Source: Athripsodes cinereus (lineage: Eukaryota > Arthropoda > Insecta > Trichoptera > Leptoceridae). From it: DNA of 64,000 bases. The notes beneath the pieces were generated by a model. That model was not told where the DNA came from. It saw nothing but the letters and a program-made list of their open reading frames with translations, and did no database searches. Within the stretch, counting starts at the first letter, position 1; each line of letters opens with the position of its first letter. Below are positions 23,409 to 33,642 of this stretch, piece after piece. The DNA is taken from contig OX388313.1 in NCBI GenBank assembly GCA_947579605.1, positions 2,542,001 to 2,606,000 of the forward strand, written 5' to 3'. A program made the position numbers and the translations under genes.

Positions 23409-23625
23409 GAAGCACATGAAGAGAACTGTTCTTCCGTCCGCAGGGGTTCCGTAGGCCCGGGCGTCCCTCTTTCACAATACACCGTTCCTATGACAACGAT
23501 ATCAGAGCGCAAGGAATGTCGTGGAAAGAGGTGACGCAATTTGCACTGAGACGCTCTGAATGGAGGAGGCTGTTTTCTGCCCTGTGCTCTCAAGAGGAGC
23601 GTTTAGGGCGATGATAATGATGATG
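23409..23625 (+). pseudogene. RTE-C LINE 3' fragment inserted in SINE2
   Basis: Contains CTGTTCTTCCGTCCGCAGGG, GTAGGCCCGGGCGTCCC, TCAGAGCGCAAGGAATGTCG and GAATGGAGGAGGCTG, and ends in a (GATGAT)n-type tail at 23610-23625. The encoded C-terminus matches the RTE-C protein at 57061-57414. It is flanked by the 9-bp direct repeat AATCACAGA at 23400-23408 and 23626-23634, a target-site duplication that fixes both boundaries. The first ~20 bp (GAAGCACATGAAG) are not LINE sequence and may be filler DNA from integration. Confidence 0.85.
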
Positions 23626-23700
23626 AATCACAGAAAGGTAAGCTTGCATGCGGCTGGTTTTCTAGATACCCATAAATAGGATATGCTATGATGGTAGAAA
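23626..23700 (+). repeat. SINE2 copy, 3' part after RTE-C insertion
   Basis: After the second AATCACAGA the SINE2 continues with AAGCTTGCATGCGGCTGG and a diverged 3' end, ATAGGATATGCTATGATGGTA. Confidence 0.65.
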
Positions 23701-24384
23701 AAGATTTTTTTTTCAATTTCAAATAGTTTGTGTATAGGGATTTACTATTTGAAATTGAAAATATTGAATTTGAAATTCTATTCGGGCAATCGTACTTTAA
23801 ATTTTCTAGCTCAGCATAAATAAAAAAACATGCAGAAAATTTTTAGTGTCTTGAGAATTATTATTATAACATTACTTTTGTTGTACCTATTAGTGTTTAG
23901 CTACAACTGCTAGTATTAACATAATAAAATACAATGTTACTTCAGCTAGCGCCAACGCAGCAAGTGTGAACTACAAGACCGTTTTTAAAAATCTCGCAAA
24001 TTATGTTCTAAATCTTTTTTGTTTTCAAACACGTCCACATATTCATGCAACATACTAGAATATTCAAGCAACCGTTTAGCATAAAATCGTGTTAAGTGCA
24101 GTTTACAGTTTTTTTAGTGCAATGAATTATTACGTACTTTAAAAACTTATTTTGCTTTATTTTTCCTTGAGAATGTTTTAGGTTTTTCAACGTTTTATAG
24201 GAGGACAACTATGTAGGTATACCTACTATGACTTTTTGCCACATTCTTGAGGGGTAAGACTGAGAGGAAACAAAGCTATACGAAAAAATTGAATATCTCA
24301 ATTAATATATGAAACAACTATTATTTTCTTATTTTGAGATATGCAAAAAATGCAAGTTTCTTCAAAAAATAAGTACCTATTCCA

Positions 24385-24457
24385 CATTTTTCTGTAAGTT
24401 AGTGTTCTGTAAAAAGCAGGCGTTTATAAAACAACGAGAATATGACGTCAGCAGCAT
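24385..24457 (+). repeat. SINE2 copy, 5' part, split by a MITE
   Basis: CACATTTTTCTGTAAGTTAG, then TTCTGTAAAAAGCAGGCGTT follow the SINE2 5' region. The copy is interrupted near 24455 by a palindromic MITE and continues at 24534. Confidence 0.55.
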
Positions 24458-24533
24458 TAGTCAAAACACATTTTAGCGTTATGTAGTTGTCTATAGTTGA
24501 ACGGCTACATAACGTTAAAATTTGTTTTGACTA
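24458..24533. mobile_element. short palindromic MITE, family member 1
   Basis: Begins TAGTCAAAACACATTTTAGC and ends with the inverted counterpart ATTTGTTTTGACTA. Inner arms TTATGTAG and CTACATAA also pair, so almost the whole 76 bp can fold back. The longer relative at 58038-58198 shares the same first 20 bp. No coding capacity. The exact target duplication is unclear. Confidence 0.75.
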
Positions 24534-24700
24534 CGACCGCAGGTATGTATCTTCAATTTAGCGATTACGTATGTCACCTATTTCGAATGTCTTAATTTAA
24601 TTTTTATAAACACAGAGAGAACAACATGTATGTTCATTGTTTGTTTTGAGCAATAAGTCTGCGGAATACTCCACTTGTGGGATATACCTTGCTGGTATAT
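24534..24700 (+). repeat. SINE2 copy, 3' part after the MITE
   Basis: Resumes with ATCTTCAATTTAGCGATTAC, then AACACAGAGAGAACAACATG and ACTCCACTTGTGGGATATAC. It is diverged, with no clean tail. Confidence 0.55.
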
Positions 24701-26015
24701 TTGTAGTGCCTATAAAAAAATGGTCTAATATAGTTTTGGGAGATTTTACATTGTGCTCGCTCGAATGCTGAATGGTGATTAAACGACGGGATTTTTCTTT
24801 CCACAACTTTCTATACTGACTATTTATGTATGTCTATAGTACAACAAAGCTTTGAAAAATCGTGCAGTATGTTGCAAATTGTGATGTGAACGGAAAGCGT
24901 CTTTTGGTGTTGAAAATGCCACAGTGTGTAAAATGTAATTTTAAACGGTTAGGCAATCAGTAGTATTATACATGAAGCTTAGCGCGGGGACGGAATTCTT
25001 TCTATTTTCATTCTTTTGAATATCGTCACAGAAGCTTTTCGGTTACCTCCATACATAATTTTCAGATATATATAAAATGATTCTCCTTCTTTTACCCTTA
25101 AAGCCTCCTCTCAAAAGAAAACGGATGAAACCAATCTCTTATATTGTTTGCCAATGGAATCATTATTTCACAAAACAAAGCAGATAACAATTCAATATAT
25201 TTATTTCATTTTGTTGAGATATCATTATTACATAAATTGAAAAATTTGAGAGAGATATCTTTCGACTTATCAGGTCATTATCAATCAATTCATTTATCAA
25301 TTGATTCAATTCAATCAATTGATTTCGAAATATTCCAATGAAAGTATATTATAATATTCAAAATCAAATCAAACAATATTTACCTATAGGTATTTTTTGT
25401 CAATTTTCAATTACAGTTAGCCAAAAAGAGCAATATTTTTTTGTTCATGAGATTTCAGCATGACTTAAATAACTAACCCCTTATCACAATTCACAGTTCT
25501 TGTATAGGTAAATGAACAATAATGATATCAGAGCATTAAGAGTATCGTGTGAATGGACTGGCATTAAATACTTGCTCCGAATAGAGTTGGGCTTATTTTT
25601 GTCGTGTGCTCCCGAAAGGAGGGTTGAAGAGTGAATAAAAATAATATTAAAAAGCTTCATTTAATCAGATAAAAGCTTTTTTAATTATACACCAACTAAG
25701 TTTTAAATACGTCTTGACTTCGTTTGAGTTTAAGTATCAATGATATCAAAGAGAAAAAAAAGTCATTTTCTATAGTAATTTGTGTATGTGGAAAACATAG
25801 CGAAGTTAGTATTTTTAGGTAAATAGTTATTGGAAGAAATTTGTTTACTTGTTTAAGTTGCTTAAAAATTCAGTAGTTACATAATATGAAAAGAAATCTA
25901 GTAGATACGACTCTAGTATAACACGCTCTAAAAAAAAATATTTCAAGTACATTTTGCGTCTTTCGCTTAAGATGATTTCAGCACGTGTATAAAAAACATA
26001 ATACCTATAAACTGT
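24701..26015. other. AT-rich DNA with one short shared repeat
   Basis: No gene. The repeat TTTCGACTTATCAGGTCATT at 25260-25279 is shared with 11949-11968, and the ATCAATT words around 25280-25325 form a local imperfect tandem repeat. Confidence 0.5.
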
Positions 26016-26017
26016 TA

Positions 26018-26042
26018 CCGTAAAATCGTATTACTTGAGACA
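26018..26042 (+). repeat. pogo-like left terminal inverted repeat
   Basis: Pairs with 27299-27323 over 25 bp with one mismatch. The innermost 8 bp are the TTGAGACA octamer that recurs inside the element. Confidence 0.85.
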
Positions 26043-26189
26043 GTATGCTAACTTGAGACAAAAAGAGTAATTTTTGTTTTTGTGCTCTGGCAACATTATG
26101 ATGGGGGTGGCACTGATTATTTTTATCCTGGATGTCAATTATCGAGTGTGTGATTCCTTTTAAAATACGCGGTGAAGGATTATTTGCAG

Positions 26190-26493
26190 GTAAGTTACTG
26201 GATTATTTACATAAATTTAAATGAAAAAAATTACCAAAAATTATTTCAATATAACTTTGCTGTTCATTAGTTCTTCTAGATTTTTGTGACAACTCTTATA
26301 CGTTTGATGACCTAGCCTATCCTTTTGAGTTGTTGAAACCATAGGCAAAATAAATATTGTCATGTAAGAAATTAAAAAAAAATATTTTTAATAAAATTTC
26401 ATCGGAATGTGTGTAACTTGAGACATGTCTGAAGTTAAACGTTTGTCTCATGTTATACTCATTCTATGATCAAGTTATGTATTTCGATTTCAG
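26190..26493 (+). other. candidate intron in the pogo-like element 5' leader
   Basis: A strong donor, GCAG followed by GTAAGT at 26190, and an acceptor, GATTTCAG ending at 26493, frame a 304-bp segment just before the ORF start. This would be an intron in the 5' untranslated leader. It is inferred from splice-site consensus only. Confidence 0.4.
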
Positions 26494-26502
26494 ATTTGAT
26501 TC

Positions 26503-26805
26503 ATGATGGCTGGGAAACATTACAAGCATCAGTTAGGTAAAAGAAAATATAAAGACTATGACGAGGAATCATTAAAAAAAGCTGTCGATGCTGTCAACAA
26601 GGGTATGACGCTGAGGAAAGCGGCAGAAAAATATGGTGTGTCTCGCTGCACAATTCAGCGAAAGATCAAAGGAAATCATCTAGCAAATGTAGGAAGACCA
26701 ACAACATTAAGCAGTAAGGATGAAGATATTTTAGCAGAAGCCATATCCCTTGCAGGACTTTCGGTGAAACGGGGCCGATATTTCTTCCCGTATGAAATAT
26801 GTTAA
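26503..26805 (+). CDS. psq-type helix-turn-helix protein, N-terminal part of a pogo-like transposase
   Basis: A 100-residue open frame. Residues about 18-58 (YDEESLKKAVDAVNKGMTLR, KAAEKYGVSRCTIQRKIKG) form a Pipsqueak/pogo-type helix-turn-helix: an acidic start, a helix with a KGM turn, AAEKYGVSR in the recognition region, then a basic end. NVGRPTTLSSKDEDILAEAI follows, as at the start of the second DNA-binding unit in pogo and CENP-B-like proteins. The chain then leaves the family and stops after FFPYEIC. Full pogo transposases have about 400-600 residues with a DDE domain, which is missing. The methionine at 26503 lies 10 bp after a good splice acceptor; a second methionine follows directly. 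If expressed, the product could bind the element's termini, and perhaps repress related copies, but that is inference. Confidence 0.8.
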   Translation: MMAGKHYKHQLGKRKYKDYDEESLKKAVDAVNKGMTLRKAAEKYGVSRCTIQRKIKGNHLANVGRPTTLSSKDEDILAEAISLAGLSVKRGRYFFPYEIC

Positions 26806-27298
26806 CTTTTTAATTGTTTTTTTTTATGTCTCTATTTTTATTTTATTGTATAATTAATGTCTTCTATTGCTTATAATAACTCTTTTTTACGTATTTCTTG
26901 AATTATTTATTTTATATTTTTAATAAACACAATCTCGAATATTCCTGTCTTTGAAAAATGTTATTTGTTTTTTTTTTTATATAAAATACTCATGTTTCAT
27001 TAAAACGACAAGTACATAAAAAATAAAAACGATAGAAAATTCATTATATTTTGTCTCAAGATTGAAACGTCATAGGAATACTTTCATTTTCATACAAAAA
27101 CAAGCCTTGTCTCAAGTATTACACCAGTGAGGGTAACTTGAGACAATCAATATATATGTATAAAAAATATATATATATGCAAATTTTTAATTTTTGTTGC
27201 AAAAATCATTAAGTATTTAGTACCACCTATAAAACAAAACATTAACTATTTGAATCAGATTATAAACAAAAATGTTATGTGCATTTATATATGAAAAG

Positions 27299-27323
27299 TG
27301 TCTCAAGTAATACGCTTTTACGG
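27299..27323 (-). repeat. pogo-like right terminal inverted repeat
   Basis: Inverted counterpart of 26018-26042, followed by TA at 27324-27325. Confidence 0.85.
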
Positions 27324-27616
27324 TACGTGTAATTTTTTTTTAACGTACTACTATCGTCTACGTTTTTCGTATATTATAAAAGCGCTCATAAGTTTAAACT
27401 CCTCCGTACGGAGACTTTTCAGCTGAAATTGTTGATCCCTATTATTATGTATAAAAAAGTTTCATACGTTTTTCAGCTGAAGTTGAGTGTCTGGAAATTA
27501 ATGTACCATTTCAAATGAAATTTTAATGGAAAATGAACCTATTAGAAATAATATTTTTTTTCTGTGGTTAATAATTCATAGTATTTTCTACGAAATATTA
27601 ACATAATAGTGTTGCA

Positions 27617-27757
27617 TATGGGTTAGTTGGAAGATATCGTGCTTCTGCGATAAACTCGCCCATTGCACAGATTTATCTGTCTGGTTCAAAAATGTTAATA
27701 TTTTAATAATGTTTGTTTTTTTGTGCAATAAAGATTTTTATTATTATTATTATTAAT
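27617..27757 (+). mobile_element. LINE-E 3' UTR fragment with (ATT)n tail
   Basis: GGGTTAGTTGGAAGATATCG, TTCTGCGATAAACTCGCCCA and TTGTGCAATAAAGATTTTTA are followed by (TTA)n. This matches, in opposite orientation, the 3' UTR of the LINE at 53765-55128. The sequence AATAAA ahead of the tail may serve as its polyadenylation signal. No codons remain. Confidence 0.7.
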
Positions 27758-28040
27758 GTATTTTTAACCTATAAAAATAAATGCTAAAATGTTATACCTA
27801 CTATTAATTTTATTAATCTAATTATAAGTTTTCAGATGCCCGCGCTCCTGCATATTTTTATAGTTTCTAATTCTTCATAATCCCAATACAATTCAGGCTA
27901 TGACGGAAAATTTGACATTACCATAATCTACAATAAACTATTTTTCAACCAATCTAGCACATGGGTCAATCAAATTATTTTGTCATAAATGAGTGAAATA
28001 AAGAAAGTGCAGTTAATGTTCCCAAAGAATTGCTGAATGT

Positions 28041-28384
28041 TTTTTTTTTATTTATTTATTTATTTATTCTGCAGAGACACACACAGAGAGTTGACAAAAC
28101 ATTCATAAATAAGAGAAAAAAAGACACATTGATCCGGTCAGGCCAACCCCCCAATTAAGCGTGAATACATCATGCACGTTCAAATAAAATTACACAAAAA
28201 AAAAACAAACATAAAGGTGAAAACTATCCAATGCAAGTCCAGTAAACCAGACTCACATTACGACAAACAACAAAATTATATAAAGGTTAGATGAAAAAGT
28301 ATAACTAATTAAACCTATGAACTTAACCCACAAGAACATTAAAGTTGGCAGCAACACACTTCCTGAACCCTGTTAGGGAGTCAC
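28041..28384 (-). mobile_element. LINE-F 3' end
   Basis: The left side is a (TTTA)n run, the complement of an (AAAT)n tail. Reading leftwards from 28384, a short frame DSLTGFRKCVAANFNVLVG ends in TAA near 28328. The SLTxFRKxV pattern is the usual last peptide of Jockey/CR1-group ORF2 proteins. The remaining ~290 bp are 3' UTR. The 5' truncation point is near 28384. Confidence 0.5.
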
Positions 28385-30504
28385 TAAATTTTTACTAATT
28401 ATAATTTATTAGTCATTTATAAATTTATTAATTTACTAATCACTTAACACTAAACAAGAGTTTAATTATGATATTTTGATATATTTTTTTCCAGTTTAAA
28501 TGATGAATCTGCATTTGGAGCTAACCAAAATTTACCTCAGAGACCCTCACAACACAGAAAGCAATATGCTTGTACCTTGAAAGTGAAATAAATCATAAAC
28601 GGATGGATTGAATCAAAATAAAACTATTAAGTGGGTACAATCTTTTAATAAAACATTATATTAATTATAGTAAGAAATATTTAGATGTACTATCTGCGCA
28701 TCAAGTTACATTTTAGCAGAAATTTTCTGAGTAAGCGGACATTTAAGGATTGTGTGGATAATTAAAATAATTTATATCTATGCGTTCATCAAGATCCTTT
28801 TTAGTCCTTGTTTCCGAGTTTCTCGAAGAATTCAATGCAGCAACTTTCTAAGTATGTTGTGTAATAAATGTAGATACTGTATAAGGTGGCCTAACGCACA
28901 AAGCTTCTGTGCTGCTCTTATTTTTGAAATCAAATACAACAATTACAGTTTAAAAAGAAATATTCACTTATGTAGACGTACGCGTACGATTCATAAAGAA
29001 AAAAAAAATATAAACACTGAAAATATTTTGATGATATCATAAAATATGATCATTTAGTTTTAAGAATTTGTAAAAGACATCACATGTCGAAAACCGAGCT
29101 ACTCTAATACAATACTTGTAAAACTAAATAATCATAATTATTTTGTTTCTTGATTAAAATGGAGTTGTACAAAATTTATACCAAATAAAATACAACGTCG
29201 TTTAAATAATATTAAGGACAAATATGAATAGTAAGATTTTTAGTGGAAAACCAGATAAAATGTGAAGAGAAAAGGCACTTAAAAAAAATCAATCATCTAT
29301 TTACTAGATAAATAGTTGGAAAACCATCCGGCGTTATTTTGCATAGCTTTTTATTAGGTACCTACCTTATCTTATTGTTTTTGCTGTAAAAAGTAATTGT
29401 CAATCCTAAATATATTATTTTTAATCTTGTTTCTATTTGACCACCTTACGTATTATAAGATGTACCTACAATTTACGTACGTATATGTAGATACGTTTAG
29501 CAGAAACTGTTCTACTGTTCTATCTTCGATAAGAAATTCCAACGAAGGAGGACAATTTTATTAGAAAGTATTCTAGATTGTTCTGAAATGTTTGCGCACA
29601 TTAAATAACAAGCTGGAAATTAGAAGTGAAGCAATAAATAAAGTTCTACTTAGTGAGGGATATAATAAATAAGCGTAGTAGCAATAGCGAGTAGGAAAAT
29701 CTGTGAACTTTTTAATTTCAAACAATTCCCGACAAACTTGCTACTACAACAGGGGTGGGAAATAAGGATTTTGTTTTGTTCCAACCTCATTCACTTAAAT
29801 AATATAATTCAAATTCATTTTTGTAATCATTACTTTTTAGTTAGTCTACTGGCAAGATCTTTATTTTTGAACGTCACATAAAATAAAAAAATATTCTTAA
29901 AACATTACCTACGTTAAAAACATTTAAATGCATGTTCTAGTCAAATCATCCGATCTTCGGCACAGAGAAATAAAGTTTTGTAAACAAACATTTTCGAATG
30001 ATTTTTTTGTTTTATTGGTAGGTATTTATTTTGTACAACTCCACAATAATCAAAAAATAAAATAATAATGATATTTATTTTTACAATTATTATATAAGAG
30101 TGACTTGATTGTCAATATACTATATAAGACTATACAAGTCGTAACTCAAATCACTGTTTTGTTAGTATACATACCTACTTATTTCACAAGTTTTAGAGTA
30201 ATAGTTAAAAGAGATATCACGTCCTTCTGGATTATTAGTTAAAGACAATAATATAGTTTCGTTTATGTGCCAAAGCGCCTCAAGGTGATTTGTAAAGTAT
30301 TCAATATCAATAAATCGAATATCAAGTTTTTGAGAATGAAAAACAATTTAAGGTAATACTGATTTTTTTTTTAACTTTCATAAGCCAACCCCTGCATTGA
30401 TATAGATAATTTATTTTGTTGCTTTATAATACTACTTAAATCCACTTTTATTTCATTTTAGAGGCAGTAAAAAGTATAAAAATAATTAAATAGGGATAGA
30501 AAGG
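28385..30504. other. AT-rich sequence, no gene seen
   Basis: No convincing coding frame. A 96-codon frame at 28752-29042 has no recognisable domain. No element ends found. Confidence 0.5.
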
Positions 30505-30511
30505 TACGCAT

Positions 30512-30625
30512 TAATGCTTCGTGGAGTACCGGTCAAATTGGTCTCCCAGTCTTTGTATGTAATTTTTCGAGTGATTCAGCGATGAGCTTGACATCAAGTC
30601 AAGCTCATCGCTGAATCACTCGAAA
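30512..30625 (+). repeat. SINE2 5' remnant ending in a perfect 28-bp palindrome
   Basis: CGTGGAGTACCGGTCAAATT then GGTCTCCCAGTCTTTG is a diverged SINE2 start. It runs into TTTCGAGTGATTCAGCGATG (from 30565), which is followed by its exact inverse up to 30625. The arms are 28 bp and the loop is 5 bp (ATCAA). The arm itself is SINE2-derived (TTCAGCGATGAG), so the palindrome arose from SINE2 sequence, probably by template switching. Confidence 0.7.
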
Positions 30626-31056
30626 TCACTCGTTGGGCCTTATGGTTGTTATTGTGACAGAATTGTTGAGATCAGACGTATCAGCTTAGCTGCATGTCTG
30701 ATAACAAGCAATAATAATAATAAATAAAATCAAAATATTTCTCATTTTAATCGATTGAAGGTGTTTAGGTACACATTATGTCATATTTAGCAAAAAAAAA
30801 ATAGAGCATAGTATATTTATATTTCAGGAAGGAACGCAAATCTGTAGGTCACAGAATGTTAATCAAGAGCTGTGTAGGTCATTTTATCCTCTATTTTACA
30901 AAGGTACGTTTTACATTCAAGATAAAAAAATGATTTTATTATTAAAAAAATATCTTGCTCTTGCTTCTTCACAAAATCTTCCACTTAAACACGTTGTCAT
31001 CACCTTCGCTTCGTGCCTCTTACTATGAAGGGTAAAATTATACAGTATAGGTATAT
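30626..31056. other. AT-rich gap, no gene seen
   Basis: No gene recognised. A short (AAT)n lies near 30712-30722. Confidence 0.5.
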
Positions 31057-31080
31057 GTAGGTAGTAGTGATGTAACGAAT

Positions 31081-31180
31081 ATTCGCATTCGCATTCGCAT
31101 TCGCGAATATTCGCATATTTCAAAGTATTCGCATTCGCATTCGCATTCGCAAAAAAATATGCGAATGTTTTGCGAATATT
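31081..31180. repeat. hAT left subterminal ATTCGC array
   Basis: Two clusters of tandem ATTCGC, at 31081-31105 and 31130-31150, plus GCGAAT words in the other orientation up to 31178. The mirrored arrangement at the right end suggests repeated binding sites for a transposase, as known for hAT subterminal repeats. Confidence 0.7.
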
Positions 31181-31397
31181 ATTTTAGTAATAAAGTATCT
31201 GGTCTGTTCCGTGTTGGCCACATTTGTTGTATTGTTTCCTGTGTTCGTTTGCTTGATGATGTTATTATTATTAGGAGAAATATGCATTTGTGGAGATTTA
31301 ATTTATATGTTTGTTTTAAGTATTACAACTGCTATGAGTATAGGGCCCTACAATAATTTTATATTCTATTTAAGGAATATTTATATCATACTACAAG

Positions 31398-32454
31398 GTG
31401 AACCACACTAAAGTATTCTCTCAGAATTTTCGGGGCTTGAAGACTAAGATCGAGGAGTTTAGAGCAAACTTATTTGCAAATAGTTATGATATAATTGTTC
31501 TGACGGAAGCTTGGCTAAATTGTGGCATATTTGACAGCGAACTTTTTCAAAACGAATATACAGTTTACCGCAAGGATAGGGATTTCATGTTGAGTGGTAA
31601 AAGGGATGGAGGTGGGGTCTTAATTGCTGTGGATCGGACACTAGGATATTCATCCACTCTTGTTTGGGATGATACTGGTGAAAGTTTTTTTTACCAGTAT
31701 TCGTTTTTCATCGGTAACGCATGAAAAAATGCTCACCGCTACTGGGTGTAGTATATGTATATACCGCCTTCCACATCCTTAGATACTTAAAACATCTTTT
31801 TTTTAAAGTATATCTGAACGTTTAATCAGCTATTACGGCAAAACGGATATTTGTCTTATTGGAGATTCCAATATCCCAACAATCCAATGGAAAAAAGACC
31901 CCGATGTTGATTCAATCTTTGTTCCGTATTCTTATTCGTGTCCTGTTGCGCAGTATTTGATAGAATCTATATCATTTCTCAATATGTTTCAGTCTAACGG
32001 AGTTTATAACAGCAATCAAGTTATCTTGGATTTAGTTCTTTCAACTATTCCGTGTTCTGTTACCAGATGTGACTCTCCACTGGTTGGTAAGGATTCACAC
32101 TATCCTTCACTGTTGATAGATTATGAGTTTGAAATTGCTGAAGATTTGTCTCAAAATATGATCCAGAAATTGATATACTTTAAGTCAAACTTTTCGGAAA
32201 TAAATTTTGAACTACAAAGTGTTGATTGGGTCAGTGTTTTGGGAAACGGACCGGTGAATAAGATGATTGAATCTTTTTATGGTTATGTTTTGCCAATAAT
32301 TGAGAAGCATACACCTACATATGAAGAGGGTGTCACCTAATAATTTTCCCAAATGGTTCTCTAATAGAATTCTGTTATTGTTTAAGAGAAGTCTAAGGCT
32401 TGGCGTAAATTGAAGATGAACCGTAATGATTCTGACTACAATTTATTTATTCAG
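31398..32454 (+). pseudogene. CR1/Jockey-group LINE ORF2, endonuclease region, broken
   Basis: First open piece 31398-31724 encodes KVFSQNFRGLKTKIEEFRAN, YDIIVLTEAWLN and GGGVLIAVD, the N-terminal part of an apurinic endonuclease domain; LTEAWL carries the glutamate motif. After frameshifts the same domain resumes at about 31849-32340 with DICLIGDSNIPTIQW, LDLVLST and KDSHYPSLL. In active enzymes these read GDFN and SDH; here F is S, and the D before H is kept only as KDSH. The piece then enters the linker (NNFPKWFSNRI) and is cut at 32460 by an RTE-D insertion. The LINE continues at 33217. Confidence 0.75.
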
Positions 32455-32462
32455 CAAAGAAT

Positions 32463-33176
32463 GCCGATGATGCAGTCTTAATAACTGAATCAGAAGATGA
32501 CCTTCAACGTCTACTTCACAAGTTTCACCTAGCATCCAAGAAATATAATATGAGTATATCGATTGATAAAACCAAATGCTTAACGATATCGAAACAGCCT
32601 ATTAGATGCAAGTTAGTTGTAGACGATAAACCTATTGAGCAAGTAGCAAAGTTCAAGTATCTTGGGGTGGAAATATCCAGTCATAGCGATCTATACAGTG
32701 AAGTAAGAGAACAGACAAATAAAGCTTCTGTTACAGCCGGATGTTTAAGAAATTTGGTATGGAGGAATAAACACATGCGCATAGATAGTAAGGTACGCAT
32801 TTACAAAACCTGCGTGAGACCGATAATGGCATATGGCGTTGAAACGCGAGCAGACACCAACAGAACAAAAAATCTCTTTCGTACTTCTGAAATGAAGACT
32901 CTACGTGCAATCGCGGGAAAAACGCTCAGAGACAGAGTCAGAAACACAGAAATAAGAAAAATCTGCGAAACTGAAGATATCGTTCGGTGGAGCAGAAAGA
33001 GAAGACGGTTCTGGAGGGACCATGTGGACCGCATGAGTAGCGAAAGATTAGCCCACATCGCCGCGAACGAGACTCCACTAGGACGCAGATTGCCGGGAAG
33101 GCCACCCAAAAGATGGAAGGATAGTTGGTCTTCAGCGTCGCAAGAGGAAACAACTTCCGGGCAAACAGGTCAATGA
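32463..33176 (+). pseudogene. RTE-D LINE reverse transcriptase C-terminal half, intact frame
   Basis: An open frame of 237 codons starts at the truncation point with ADDAVLITESEDDLQRLL, the YADD catalytic motif lacking its tyrosine. It continues through KTKCLTISKQ, KFKYLGVEISS (thumb), RIYKTCVRPIMAYGVETRAD, RTSEMKTLRAIAGKTLRDRV, FWRDHVDRM and GRRLPGRPPKRWKDSW, ending SGQTGQ. This order is typical of RTE-type ORF2. The insert spans 32461-33210, ends in (GAA)n, and is flanked by the 6-bp direct repeat CAAAGA (32455-32460 and 33211-33216). The fingers and most of the palm are missing, so it is inactive, but the frame has no stop and points to a recent insertion. Confidence 0.82.
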
Positions 33177-33216
33177 CCTACTGCAAGCAGAAGAAGAAGA
33201 AGAAGAAGAACAAAGA

Positions 33217-33642
33217 GCTCAGTTGAAGTTGTCGCAGAATCACGATTATAGGTCTTTTATTAATAACACTGAGAAGTCACTTAAGGGCAATGTCAAGTCT
33301 TTCTTTTCATTCGTGAATTCCCTTAAAGAATCTAGAGGCTATCCAAGGGTAATGGGTGACGGTGACCAGACTTCGAGCGATCCAGAGGGGATTGCAAACT
33401 TGTTTTCGACGTTTTTTGGTTCTGTATTTTCAATGAATAATTTGCATGATTCTAATACTAAAGAATTGGAAAATATTTTAACTAACTCATGTTTATCCAT
33501 GGTTAATATCTTGAAATCTGATATTCATAAACGTTTATTAGGTATAGATGAGACAAAAGGAGTTGGCCCTGATGGTCTAGCACCAATATATTAAAGAGAT
33601 GTGTAAGTCATTTAACCAAACCATTGTATCTGACATTTATTA
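33217..33642 (+). pseudogene. CR1/Jockey-group LINE ORF2, linker and start of reverse transcriptase
   Basis: Continues the host LINE after the RTE-D insert. It encodes RAQLKLSQNHDYRSFINN, NVKSFFSFVNSLK and, near 33565-33594, GVGPDGLAPIY. The last piece is the conserved K-x-x-GPDG-x-P start of the reverse transcriptase. A stop follows at once, and the LINE is interrupted again at about 33642 by a second LINE piece. Confidence 0.7.

Larger units (their letters stand above)
26018..27323 (+). mobile_element. pogo-like DNA transposon, deletion derivative
   Basis: The ends are inverted copies of CCGTAAAANCGTATTACTTG extended by AGACA, about 25 bp with one mismatch, each bordered by TA (26016-26017 and 27324-27325), as for Tc1/mariner/pogo insertion at TA. 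Inside are seven exact TTGAGACA or TGTCTCAA octamers (26035, 26053, 26418, 27052, 27108, 27138, 27299) plus a 7-of-8 match near 26444. The 1.3-kb element encodes only an N-terminal DNA-binding domain (26503-26805). There is no room for, or trace of, the DDE catalytic domain, so it cannot move by itself. Confidence 0.88.

Noticed and set aside
32801..33153. Minus-strand ORFs overlapping the RTE-D frame
   Set aside because: Shadows of the clear plus-strand reverse transcriptase frame.
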